From assembly GCA_026967815.1 (NCBI GenBank), contig JAPUUO010000025.1:1-14939 (forward strand): 14,939 nt of DNA, in the 5' to 3' direction. The notes under the pieces were generated by a model that saw only the letters and a list, made by a program, of their open reading frames with translations, did no database searches and was not told where the DNA came from. The first letter of the stretch is position 1, and each line of letters begins with the position of its first letter. A program made the position numbers and the translations under genes. This document shows positions 1 to 6,354 of the stretch, piece by piece. Origin of the DNA: Candidatus Bathyarchaeota archaeon. GTDB taxonomy: Archaea; Thermoproteota; Bathyarchaeia; Bathyarchaeales; Bathyarchaeaceae.

Positions 1-85
1 GACGCCAGCCATTCTTTTGCCACTTCTCGATTGTTTCGCCAACGTTTTTGTGGTGGCCCACTTGCACGCATTGCCATTCTTTCAA
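1..85 (-). CDS. Small GWR-motif protein, N-terminal part only (cut by window edge)
   Basis: A minus-strand frame starts at TTG (83-85) and stays open for 28 residues to the left edge, ending in IEKWQKNGWR. The start is chosen because AGGTGA lies about 7 bases upstream in GGTGAGGCTGAG-TTG. The short Trp-rich motif ending in NGWR resembles small archaeal proteins of 60-80 residues of unknown function that continue with an LHTY-like strand. The continuation is not visible here. A diverged copy of the same segment is found at 6354, aligned without gaps (VQV..H.......I...Q.N.WR, 9 of 22 identical), which supports this short piece as coding. Function is unknown. Confidence 0.55.
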   Translation of the reverse strand, partial: MKEWQCVQVGHHKNVGETIEKWQKNGWR

Positions 86-136
86 CTCAGCCTCACCTTC
101 AAGAATAGCTTAGAACAATAGGCTATTATAGTTTGG

Positions 137-370
137 ATGCAAAAAGAGGAAGCCAGAGAAGAAGGGTTCTTGGTGAAATTCAATATTTGGCGTTGCATGG
201 GAATATTCGCAGCTGGTGTAGCTGCATTTTTGCTCTGGGCAATGCTACCATACGATCCTGGAGATTTTATCCTAAGACTGCTTAGAAACAACAGGGATTT
301 GCTAGTGATCTTTATTGTAGCGTTGAGCTTCGCTACCGTATTTCTCAGCATAGAAAAAGAGAAGGAATAG
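137..370 (+). CDS. Small membrane protein with two TM segments
   Basis: This 77-residue protein has a charged N-terminus rich in Glu and Lys, then two hydrophobic stretches at about residues 20-38 and 54-72, separated by a short polar loop (PYDPGDF, then RLLRNNR). It ends in a charged tail, EKEKE. The layout predicts a hairpin membrane protein with both ends on the same side. No catalytic motif or known family is recognised. The ATG at 137 lacks a clear Shine-Dalgarno sequence. The GTG at residue 13 (173) is an alternative, preceded by AAGAAGGG, and a TATA-like CTATTATAG at about 121-130 would fit a transcript beginning near 150. It is convergent with the gene at 402-587. Confidence 0.6.
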   Translation: MQKEEAREEGFLVKFNIWRCMGIFAAGVAAFLLWAMLPYDPGDFILRLLRNNRDLLVIFIVALSFATVFLSIEKEKE

Positions 371-386
371 AAAAAAGAGGGGAATT
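371..386 (-). terminator. T-tract terminator of the 402-587 gene
   Basis: On the minus strand the sequence reads AATTCCCCTCTTTTTT, 15 bases past the TAG of the 402-587 gene. It matches the T-rich downstream tracts of other minus-strand genes in the window, and abuts the stop codon of the convergent 137-370 gene. Confidence 0.6.
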
Positions 387-401
387 GTCTAATGCCTTTG
401 A

Positions 402-587
402 CTATTTGCGTTTTCTGTAGACAAGAAAGGCACACAAAACGGTTCCACGCATGAATGGAGAAACTGAGAAGACTTCCCAATTATTGTCTGTCAGACGTTT
501 TAAGTATTCATTTAATATTTCTCGCTGATCCTCTGTATTGCACCTGAGCTCATGGGTCTCCCATGTGTAGGTATTCTTTCTTGACAT
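402..587 (-). CDS. DUF4177-like small protein
   Basis: This 61-residue protein starts with WETHELRC, has a helix about residues 19-34, then NNWEVFSVSP and the basic strand FLVYRKRK at the end. A Trp strand, a helix, a (G/N)WE-hydrophobic strand and a final strand ending in basic residues is the fold order of DUF4177-type proteins, which are small, single-domain and of unknown function. The assignment is by pattern only. The ATG start is well supported: AAAGGTGG lies about 4 bases upstream. It has its own terminator just downstream, and a TATA-like TTTTATAAG around 656-664 lies upstream. It may be distantly related to the GWR-motif proteins at 1-85 and 6354. Confidence 0.7.
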   Translation of the reverse strand: MSRKNTYTWETHELRCNTEDQREILNEYLKRLTDNNWEVFSVSPFMRGTVLCAFLVYRKRK

Positions 588-665
588 GAAACCACCTTTC
601 GTAATCTAGGACGGAATACGAGAATAATATTTGCGGTATATCCCTTCAATAGTATTGCTTATAAA

Positions 666-683
666 ACAGAAAAAGAGGGGAGT
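666..683 (-). terminator. T-tract terminator of the paired-cysteine peptide gene
   Basis: The minus strand reads ACTCCCCTCTTTTTCTGT about 36 bases after the TAA of the 719-808 gene. The form is nearly identical to the tract after the 402-587 gene. Confidence 0.5.
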
Positions 684-718
684 TTGGGTATTTGCGCTTT
701 CTGAACAGATGTCATCCT

Positions 719-808
719 TTAACAACATGAAGATTCTGCACTTTTAGTTTCTTCAGTTGGTTGGCAGCAAGCTTGTTTAGCCTTTTCTTTAGTTTCTTCT
801 TTTTCCAC
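719..808 (-). CDS. 29-residue Lys/Glu-rich peptide with two Cys-Cys pairs
   Basis: This ORF runs from GTG (806-808) to TAA (719-721). It encodes a highly charged N-terminal half (EKEETKEKAK) followed by ACCQPTEETKSAESSCC, ending exactly on the second cysteine pair. Charged composition, absence of hydrophobic filler and symmetrical vicinal cysteines argue for real coding. An in-frame TAG directly precedes the GTG, so the N-terminus cannot lie further upstream. GAGGT lies about 10 bases upstream. A TATA-like GCTTAAATG sits near 866-875 and a T-tract terminator follows the stop. Vicinal cysteine pairs are known in metalloid-binding proteins such as ArsD, so soft-metal or arsenite binding is possible, but this is inference. 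Chance ORF remains an alternative. Confidence 0.5.
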   Translation of the reverse strand: MEKEETKEKAKQACCQPTEETKSAESSCC

Positions 809-898
809 CTAAATCACTACCTCAAGACGTTCCTGCTACTACTCCAAGGTAGGAGAGGGTCATTTAAGCATTTTCTGACAACTTCTTATCAGAAAACC

Positions 899-940
899 GA
901 AGAAGAAAAGAGGGGAAGTGAAACCGGGATCTACACCCGG
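899..940 (-). terminator. Hairpin plus T-tract terminator after the 941-1171 gene
   Basis: Immediately after the TAG at 941-943, the minus strand forms a 5-bp GC stem (CCGGG, 7-base loop, CCCGG; 924-940). This is followed by TTTCACTTCCCCTCTTTTC and more pyrimidines. It is the only one of the minus-strand T-tracts here that also has a strong stem. Confidence 0.55.
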
Positions 941-1171
941 CTATTTGGGCTTGCGGAACATCATCACATCTTGCGGCGTAGTAGCCACACACTGAAAACC
1001 AGCTTCTAACAGAGATATGGCTTCTCTCACGGTTGTAGCAGCCTTCACCACATATTCATCTTCGGGGCGCGCAAACTCCCTTTTTTTATGATTTAGAAGG
1101 ACATATTTTGTGAACTCAGTGAACTCTGTAAGCTTCAACTTGCCAAGACTATCTATATATATGGGGTTCAA
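941..1171 (-). CDS. Orphan protein resembling the C-terminal tail of archaeal tyrosine recombinases
   Basis: The 76 residues include DEYVVKAATTVREAISLLEAGF and end in MMFRKPK. The order 'DEY-V-K-A-T-x-EA-LLEAGF-x-(L/M)FRK-P/R-K' is one I associate with the tail that follows the catalytic tyrosine in many archaeal site-specific integrases. That link is from memory and not checked. No recombinase catalytic Arg/His/Tyr motif is visible in the 76 residues. The only starts are TTG codons (1169-1171 or residue 12), and an in-frame TAA lies just upstream, so it is either a short free-standing protein or a relic of a truncated integrase. A strong hairpin terminator follows directly. The start coordinate is uncertain. 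Confidence 0.5.
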   Translation of the reverse strand: MNPIYIDSLGKLKLTEFTEFTKYVLLNHKKREFARPEDEYVVKAATTVREAISLLEAGFQCVATTPQDVMMFRKPK

Positions 1172-1235
1172 TGCTTAAACGGTGCACAAATCCCCTGGAG
1201 AAAGTGTCGAGTTGCCTGATGGAAATAGTTCAGTG

Positions 1236-1934
1236 ATGAAACCTGATCAGCTTAAGCGTCTTATTCAGAAAAAATCCATCAAGTGGGGAGCTGACCTTGT
1301 CGGATTTGCAGATGTTGAGAGCTTCAAGCGGTACCCAGAGGGAAACCGTCCTCCCGAAGGAACCAAAACGGTTATTGTTCTAGCGATCTGGATGGAAGAT
1401 CCCATTTTGGATCTGTGGCTTCACCCTCCTTCTTGGAAGAAACAGGGAAAGCCAGACCGTGCATTTGAAGATGAAATCCTGCGTGGCGTCTCACTACGTC
1501 TTTCGCTTTTACTTGAACGAGAAGGATATTGGGCCGAACCCGCACCTTATAAGCCCAGGATCTATCTTAAAGGTGCAGGGGTTCTTGCAGGTTTAGGTTT
1601 TATTGGCAAAAACAATCTTCTTGTAACAGAGAAGTATGGCCCTCGAATACGCTTACGCGCTGTTAATACTAACGCATCATTGAAACCCGACCCAATTATT
1701 GAAAGCCTTGACTTCTGCCGCGAATGCAGCAAATGTGTTGATGCCTGCCCCGCAGACGCATTTGATACTGGACAATACGATAGAGAGACTTGCCTCAGCT
1801 ATTGTGAGAGCAACCTAAAAGAGGTTTCACAATACTCTGCGCTATGGTGCATGGAGTGCTCAAACGTCTGTCCGATTGGCGAAAGTCTGCGCTTCGACCA
1901 TTCAAGGGATGCGGACCCGCTTAGAACTAAATAG
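1236..1934 (+). CDS. QueG-like iron-sulfur protein with two [4Fe-4S] clusters
   Basis: This 232-residue protein belongs to the COG1600 group (epoxyqueuosine reductase QueG and the related reductive dehalogenase core). Residues 119-140 carry the family motif GLGFIGKNNLLVTEKYGP. Ferredoxin cysteines follow at 161, 164, 167 and 171 (CRECSKCVDACP), with C186/C190 and C205, C208 and C212 (CMECSNVCP) for the second cluster. True QueG is about 350-380 residues with a C-terminal HEAT-like part, which is missing here. Archaea make archaeosine rather than queuosine, so a different corrinoid or electron-transfer role is likely. An upstream GTG at 1182 is in frame, but a TATA-like GCTTAAAC at 1173-1180 would place transcription start after it, and homology-like sequence begins at the ATG (MKPDQLKRL). 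Cytoplasmic. Confidence 0.85.
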   Translation: MKPDQLKRLIQKKSIKWGADLVGFADVESFKRYPEGNRPPEGTKTVIVLAIWMEDPILDLWLHPPSWKKQGKPDRAFEDEILRGVSLRLSLLLEREGYWAEPAPYKPRIYLKGAGVLAGLGFIGKNNLLVTEKYGPRIRLRAVNTNASLKPDPIIESLDFCRECSKCVDACPADAFDTGQYDRETCLSYCESNLKEVSQYSALWCMECSNVCPIGESLRFDHSRDADPLRTK

Positions 1935-2036
1935 GGTGAAACAAGATTTAATGATTGATTTTGGTGAGGTTGGTTCGCATCTTCCAGATGCAGATCTGTA
2001 TGCATGCATTCATGTGCAAATGACCGACGGTGAGGG

Positions 2037-2276
2037 CTATTTTCGTCTTCTCCAGAAGAGCGTCACTACATCAGCTATTCCTATCAATAAGGCAGCAACG
2101 CCAACAATCCATAAGGGGAAGGCTTCACCTTCAGAGACATTTGGGTCTGTGTCTTCTTGGCACTCTTCGAGGTTAGTGAGGTCATCGCCGTCTGAATCAA
2201 GGGAAGCATCTGCCTCGTCTAGTTTGGACGCGCGCGCAGTTCCGTTGGTTGTGATTGGAGTTGCTTTCACACTCAT
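2037..2276 (-). CDS. Membrane-anchored stub with TSP3/EF-hand-like Ca2+ repeat
   Basis: This 79-residue ORF contains DSDGDDLTNLEECQEDTDP (residues 27-45), which fits the calcium-binding DxDxDGLTNxEE...TDP repeat of bacterial and archaeal surface proteins. A single TM segment follows at about 53-74, and the end is RRRK. This is the usual C-terminal anchor of a cell-surface protein, but no signal peptide or extracellular domain precedes it: an in-frame TAG lies three codons upstream of the ATG. It could be the remnant of a larger surface protein, or a short anchor protein whose start is misjudged. It lies 128 bases downstream of tldE on the same strand, so co-transcription is possible. Confidence 0.5.
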   Translation of the reverse strand: MSVKATPITTNGTARASKLDEADASLDSDGDDLTNLEECQEDTDPNVSEGEAFPLWIVGVAALLIGIADVVTLFWRRRK

Positions 2277-2404
2277 AGGCTTCTACATGAAGTCGGGGGT
2301 AAAGAAGCAAGAAGCGTGGAGAACAGAGACAAACATATGGCTGACGAACCGGAGAGTAGTACCTTAGCCAACTATTTCGTTTACTCTTTGTCCTTTGTGA
2401 GGTG

Positions 2405-3802
2405 TCAGGCGCCGATTACCCTCACTTCTTCGACGCGTAGCGATGGGACGATCGAATTTGGAAACCTCTTAGAATCTTTGCCTATGCCCGAGATATGTTT
2501 GAACCAGTCGAAGGCAACGCCGGAAACCATTCCGCCCTTTATCGAGTGTTCTATCTCGCCGTTTTGGATTAAGAATGCTCGAGAAAGCTGAGCACTGACA
2601 ATTCCAGACCCCGCTTGGGGAAAGCCAGCCATTGATTCAACTAAGATCCCTCTTTCGGTTTCGGACACAAGCTCTTCCTTCGTCTTGTCTTGCGGTTGGA
2701 TTATCAGGTTTGACGGGGAGATTTCGGGTTTAGCTCTGTAACCGTTGCCGATAATCGCTCGAACCATGTCAAATCCGCTGGGAAAACGTGACGCGTTTCC
2801 GGTATTTCGATTTTTCAGAGTGTTCGCTGAAGTCGCGTCAAGGAGATAACTCTCAAGTCTGCCCCTTCTCATCAGAACCGTGCTTTGCGAGGCACAACCT
2901 TCATCGTCAAAGCTCCTGGAAGCAAATCCCGCCTCCAGAATAGCATCGTCGATTATTGTCAAATTCTCAGACGCCACCAACTCCTCAAGTTTTCCAGTCC
3001 AAGCAGACCGCTGTGCGACTACGTTTTCACCTTTCAAGGCATCGACCAAAACACTAACCGGTTGGTATGAAACTGCTTCTGGCCCAAAAATCACGGTGCC
3101 TTGAAAGCTCTTCAGAGACCTAGGCTTGAACAAATCGATCACCATCCTTGCAACGTTTTCTCCAACGTTTTCAGGTTCTATGTCTGCTGTTCGGTTGAAC
3201 ATGTAGTCGTAGCAGCTGCCTGTCACTTCACCATTTTGTTTTCCGCTTCCTCCGAGATAGATCACGGCTTGGGTTTCCTGTTCTTCAAAATCTACGCCTA
3301 AAGTATTTACAATTCCTCGCCAGCCCGACTCTAAAAGGAGACGCCCATCCTTCGCTATAACCCGCTTATCAAAGCCTTCAGCGGCATTTATCGCTCTTCT
3401 TGCGATCTCAACTGCTTCTTCCACGGTGATTTCAGCAACGAGCGGATCAAACAGTCCTTTCACCTTTGGTGGTCGACTTGCCTCAGGGAGAGTAAAATTA
3501 GGTACTTCAGAGCTGACGCGGGCAATGGTGAAGGCCTTTTCTCCAGCCTCTTGAATGGCTTTTTCGGTTAAGGTGTTGGTGCATGCAAACCCGACTTTGT
3601 TCCTTGGCACAACAACTCGAAAGCCTACACCCGAGTCATCTATCCTGTTTTGGGTCAGGATTTCGGAATTTCTGATTGTGACCTCGGTGGTCTGGGTGCT
3701 TGTGAAGAATGCTTCGGCGTGTGCTGTTTCCTTCTTTTCGAGCGCCCTGATAGTTTTATGAACCAATCTCTTCAGAAGATCCCAGTTTTCGCCCAAGCTC
3801 AT
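2405..3802 (-). CDS. tldE: TldE/PmbA-type subunit of the TldD/TldE metalloprotease
   Basis: This 465-residue protein is full length for the PmbA/TldE family. It has the family N-terminal domain (AEAFFTSTQTTEVTIRNSEI, residues 29-48) and the C-terminal barrel with the GSGIVSAQLSRAFLIQNGE-type segment near residues 398-415. It lacks an HExxxH motif, as expected for the non-catalytic partner. In bacteria TldD and TldE form a heterodimeric protease that processes microcin B17 and the gyrase poison CcdA. The archaeal substrate is unknown. The ATG starts 3 bases after the tldD stop, and GGAGGT at the end of tldD provides a strong Shine-Dalgarno sequence 6 bases upstream, so the two are translationally coupled. 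Cytoplasmic. Confidence 0.93.
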   Translation of the reverse strand: MSLGENWDLLKRLVHKTIRALEKKETAHAEAFFTSTQTTEVTIRNSEILTQNRIDDSGVGFRVVVPRNKVGFACTNTLTEKAIQEAGEKAFTIARVSSEVPNFTLPEASRPPKVKGLFDPLVAEITVEEAVEIARRAINAAEGFDKRVIAKDGRLLLESGWRGIVNTLGVDFEEQETQAVIYLGGSGKQNGEVTGSCYDYMFNRTADIEPENVGENVARMVIDLFKPRSLKSFQGTVIFGPEAVSYQPVSVLVDALKGENVVAQRSAWTGKLEELVASENLTIIDDAILEAGFASRSFDDEGCASQSTVLMRRGRLESYLLDATSANTLKNRNTGNASRFPSGFDMVRAIIGNGYRAKPEISPSNLIIQPQDKTKEELVSETERGILVESMAGFPQAGSGIVSAQLSRAFLIQNGEIEHSIKGGMVSGVAFDWFKHISGIGKDSKRFPNSIVPSLRVEEVRVIGA

Positions 3803-3805
3803 ACG

Positions 3806-5152
3806 CTAACCTCCTGTTCCTCCAACCATAATCTCGCATCGTATCGCTGGAACTACCCGTCCTTGAACCGCAAACTGAGACTTCCCACATGCACCTGGAC
3901 GAAGAACCGCCTCTTCACCCACTGCATCTATCGTTTTGAAAACTTCAATAGCATTTCCCGCCACGTTGGCGCCACGTAGCTCTTCAACAGGTTTTCCATG
4001 TCGTATCCATCTAGCGTCTTGAAAACCAAAAGTGAAATCACCGTTGACATCTGCCTGACCGCCAAAAGTCCCCTCAAGTAGCAAGCCTGCTTCAATGTCT
4101 TCAATTATCTCTTCCAACGATTGGTCACCCGCCTCAATGCCAATGTTAGTCTGTCTGATTAGAGGTTCAACGCTGTAGTCCCACGCATGAGAATTACCTG
4201 TAGGAGATACACCTGCAACCGTGGCGCTTGTTCTGTCATGCATAAACGACTTTAACACTCCGTTCTCAATGAGAACTGTACGCTTGCACTCCACTCCCTC
4301 ATCGTCATAAGCAAAATAGCCCAAACCACCAGGCACTAAACCGTTGTCATAGATCGTAACAAGCTTAGACGAGACAACCTCGCCAATCCGATTACCGAAA
4401 CCGCCGCCAACCATCGCCAAATCTGCTTCCAATGGATGCCCAATGGCTTCATGAAGCAAAGTCGCACATAAAGTCGGATCTATAATCACACGAAACTTCC
4501 CTGAAGGCGGAGCCTTCAGCTTCAGAAGTTTAACTGCTTTCTTCGCAACAGCTTTTCCTAAAGAATAGGGTGAGGTTTTGTCGAAGATTTCTAACCCACC
4601 AGTGTGACCAAGGTTTTCTGATGATGGGCAGAGCACACCGTTGCTTTTGGCTATGATGTTGACAAATAGTGACACTCTTGTCGCAGTTTGATGGATGCGA
4701 GCGCCTTCCGAGCTCAGGAAATACTTGTCGTCCTCTATGGTGATGTACGTCGCTTTCACATCCGCAATCTCTGGACCAGCCTCTTGTGCACCTTTGCAAG
4801 CCTCCAAAGGAATCTCCACAATGTTTTCAACGGAAAGATCTCGAGGATTCTTCCTAACAGGTGCCGAAACATCCGCTGTTGATTCTTCAACAGGCTCAAG
4901 AATTGTTCTCTGCTTTTTCAGCTTCGAAGAAGCCTTAGCCAATTTTAGGGCATTTGCCAAGGTTTGATTCACACTTTCAAAGTCAAGCATGTTGGTTGAA
5001 CTGAAGCCCCAAGATTTGCCGTCAGCGAAAACTCTTGCGCAAACGCCATTCAGCGAAATGTCTGAAAAATCTTCGACAACGCCGTTCTTGACCATACAAG
5101 TGGTCATTACTCGTTTTTGACCACGCAGATGCGCCAAATCAGCTTGGCTCAC
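3806..5152 (-). CDS. tldD: TldD-type zinc metalloprotease subunit
   Basis: This is the catalytic partner of TldE. The zinc motif HEAIGH (HExxxH) is at residues 234-239 in TLLHEAIGHPLEADLA. C422 in RPGACGKSQ matches the position of the third zinc ligand in bacterial TldD. KNGVVEDFS near residues 22-30 is the conserved N-terminal strand. Only a GTG (5150-5152) is available as a normal start, and this leaves the protein without most of its first helix. The frame stays open upstream to a TAA at 5210-5212 and encodes IFDSLEKCLETRTVSQADL, which fits the missing helix. The likely real start is ATA at 5189-5191, preceded by GGGGTG 7 bases upstream. First gene of the tldD-tldE operon. Confidence 0.92.
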   Translation of the reverse strand: MSQADLAHLRGQKRVMTTCMVKNGVVEDFSDISLNGVCARVFADGKSWGFSSTNMLDFESVNQTLANALKLAKASSKLKKQRTILEPVEESTADVSAPVRKNPRDLSVENIVEIPLEACKGAQEAGPEIADVKATYITIEDDKYFLSSEGARIHQTATRVSLFVNIIAKSNGVLCPSSENLGHTGGLEIFDKTSPYSLGKAVAKKAVKLLKLKAPPSGKFRVIIDPTLCATLLHEAIGHPLEADLAMVGGGFGNRIGEVVSSKLVTIYDNGLVPGGLGYFAYDDEGVECKRTVLIENGVLKSFMHDRTSATVAGVSPTGNSHAWDYSVEPLIRQTNIGIEAGDQSLEEIIEDIEAGLLLEGTFGGQADVNGDFTFGFQDARWIRHGKPVEELRGANVAGNAIEVFKTIDAVGEEAVLRPGACGKSQFAVQGRVVPAIRCEIMVGGTGG

Positions 5153-5284
5153 AGTTCTTGTTTCTAAACATTTTTCTAGGCTATCAAATATGGTTGTGCA
5201 CCCCGTCGGTTAATGTTGTGGAACATGGTATGTGCGATGAGATAGGTAAGTTTTATTGCTTAAATTTCGAGCGGTAGGCCGGTA

Positions 5285-5369
5285 TGCGGGGTGTGGGGTT
5301 TGAACCCACGCAGGCCTATGCCATCAGGTCCTAAGCCTGACTCCTTTGACCAGACTCGGACAACCCCGC
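5285..5369 (-). tRNA. tRNA-Leu (anticodon UAG)
   Basis: The minus strand folds as a class II tRNA with 7-bp acceptor GCGGGGT/ACCCCGC and T-arm GTGGG-TTCAAAC-CCCAC. The anticodon stem TCAGG/CCTGA holds loop CTTAGGA with anticodon TAG at 5331-5333. A long variable arm follows and the discriminator is A. No intron is present and the 3' CCA is not encoded (TACC follows). A TATA-like GTTAATATT lies about 40 bases upstream (near 5408-5416). Confidence 0.97.
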
Positions 5370-5587
5370 TCGGTGCTCGTCAAACACCATTCAATGCGAA
5401 AGGTGAAATATTAACGGTTTTGGTGAGTTAGGCTATTCTGTTGTGGATTGCAGATCGTTAAAACCATGTGCTCCCAAAAAAGCCTACTTGCATCAGTCAT
5501 ATCCACAAGCCTCTTCATACAGTGGTTACTTCCTCGCCTGATCGTCCTACTTTTTTATCCTTGGGGCTCGTCAAGAGAAAGCAACAG

Positions 5588-5604
5588 CAGAAAAAAGAGG
5601 AAAG
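5588..5604 (-). terminator. T-tract terminator after the zinc-ribbon gene
   Basis: The minus strand reads CTTTCCTCTTTTTTCTG directly after the TAG of the 5605-5778 gene. No stem precedes it. It has the same C-rich to T-rich form as the tracts at 371, 666 and 899. Confidence 0.55.
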
Positions 5605-5778
5605 CTAAGGTAGAGTTTGTTCTTTCTCTCTATCAGGCAATGATGAGCGGACTACTCGTGACCGGGCTGGTTGGTACGGGCGGTGCACAAATATCACAGA
5701 ACAACGTTCATTGTTGCAATAGTATCTACTGCCTCGTGACCTTGCTAAAGGCTCATCACATTCTGGGCATCTAACCAT
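5605..5778 (-). CDS. Small zinc-ribbon protein
   Basis: This 57-residue protein is a single zinc ribbon: CPEC at residues 4-7 and CNNERC at 21-26 give four cysteine ligands around a basic loop and an aromatic YY. An Arg-rich tail follows (RPYQPARSRVVRSS), suggesting nucleic-acid contact. The start is the ATG at 5776-5778, because GGTGAT lies 4 bases upstream. A longer open frame up to 5865 exists but reads like leader sequence. Such single-ribbon proteins are abundant in archaea and mostly uncharacterised, so no specific function can be named. It is convergent with nothing and stands alone, with its own terminator right after the stop. Confidence 0.8.
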   Translation of the reverse strand: MVRCPECDEPLARSRGSRYYCNNERCSVIFVHRPYQPARSRVVRSSLPDREKEQTLP

Positions 5779-5864
5779 ATTCATCACCCTGAGAGTTTCA
5801 GTAGTCATGTTAAAAGAAGTGGATGTAAAAGAATTATGAATCCCCAATTTCGAAATTAATTCCA

Positions 5865-5881
5865 TAAGAAAAAGAGGGATG
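5865..5881 (-). terminator. T-tract terminator for a minus-strand transcript from 5971-6354
   Basis: The minus strand reads ATCCCTCTTTTTCTTAT, the same form as the other terminators here. It lies upstream of the zinc-ribbon gene, so it should end a transcript coming from the right. The only candidate is the degenerate ORF at 5971-6354. Confidence 0.4.
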
Positions 5882-5970
5882 TTAAGAGCAGAGCTCAGGT
5901 CAATGTAGATTGAGAATTGTAATCATTGGTTCATAAACTATTTCTCTCTGCCAGTTGAACAACTGTACGG

Positions 5971-6354
5971 TTAAAAAGAAATGCGAGAAAGCCTTTTGGC
6001 AGTTCCAGGACTCATCTTCTTGGTTCTAGGTGCTCTCGTATTTTTCATTGCTTCAGAAACCAGAGTGTACGTTGAAATCTCGCCGTATTCTTTTGTGCTC
6101 ATTTCAGTCTTCGTTGCTGGTTTTCTTCTGTTAGGGGTCGGTCTTGCCAACTTCATTGAAGAGAAACTTGAATAACATCCAAGAAAGGGAAAGTTAAGAA
6201 TCGGCTTGTCCTTGCAGTATTGCCTACTTTCAAACAACAAGTAACGCTTGATTTCTTCAGCCGTTCCAACAGCACCATAAGTGTGAAGTCGCCACCTATT
6301 CCGTTGTTGTTCCTGAATTGCTATGATAATTCTATTGTGATTCGTAACTTGCAC
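5971..6354 (-). pseudogene. Decayed copy of the GWR-motif small protein, overlapping a plus-strand gene
   Basis: The first 67 residues (6354 down to about 6154) read as a normal protein: NRWRLHTYGAVGTAEEIKR is followed by YLLFES. The first 22 residues align without gaps to the partial protein at 1-85 (VQV..H.......I...Q.N.WR). The remaining 60 residues are Arg/Thr/Pro/Ser-rich and are simply the antisense of the 2-TM gene at 5981-6175. The family would be expected to end soon after LLFE, so the stop codon seems to have been lost. The only start is GTG at 6352-6354, without a clear Shine-Dalgarno sequence, and the frame remains open further upstream without an ATG. I infer a degenerate paralog; a functional protein with a lost stop is the alternative. 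Confidence 0.45.
5981..6175 (+). CDS. Small membrane protein with two TM segments
   Basis: This 64-residue protein has two strong hydrophobic stretches at about residues 5-24 (LLAVPGLIFLVLGALVFFIA) and 36-57, joined by a short polar turn (SETRVYVEISPYS). The tail ENFIEEKLE-like end is acidic. It is predicted to be a membrane hairpin with both termini on the same side. No catalytic residues or known family are recognised. The ATG at 5981 is preceded by AAAAAGAA, which is a weak Shine-Dalgarno sequence, and a possible TATA element TTCATAAAC lies near 5931-5939. An antisense ORF covers the whole gene, but the hydrophobic reading in this strand is the more credible one. Confidence 0.65.
   Translation: MRESLLAVPGLIFLVLGALVFFIASETRVYVEISPYSFVLISVFVAGFLLLGVGLANFIEEKLE

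Noticed and set aside
761..1009. 82-residue plus-strand ORF
   Set aside because: Its Phe/Leu run comes from the antisense of the Lys/Glu-rich peptide gene and of terminator tracts.
1182..1235. Upstream GTG start for the QueG-like gene
   Set aside because: A TATA-like element at 1173-1180 would put transcription start beyond it, and the added residues do not look like family sequence. It remains possible if TATATATA at 1153-1162 is the true promoter.
1876..2367. 163-residue plus-strand ORF
   Set aside because: It begins inside the QueG-like gene and runs antisense to the calcium-repeat anchor ORF. Its composition is Ser/Thr-rich without domains and it is a shadow.
5448..5774. 108-residue plus-strand ORF
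   Set aside because: It lies antisense to the zinc-ribbon gene, whose cysteine motifs and Shine-Dalgarno sequence are convincing.
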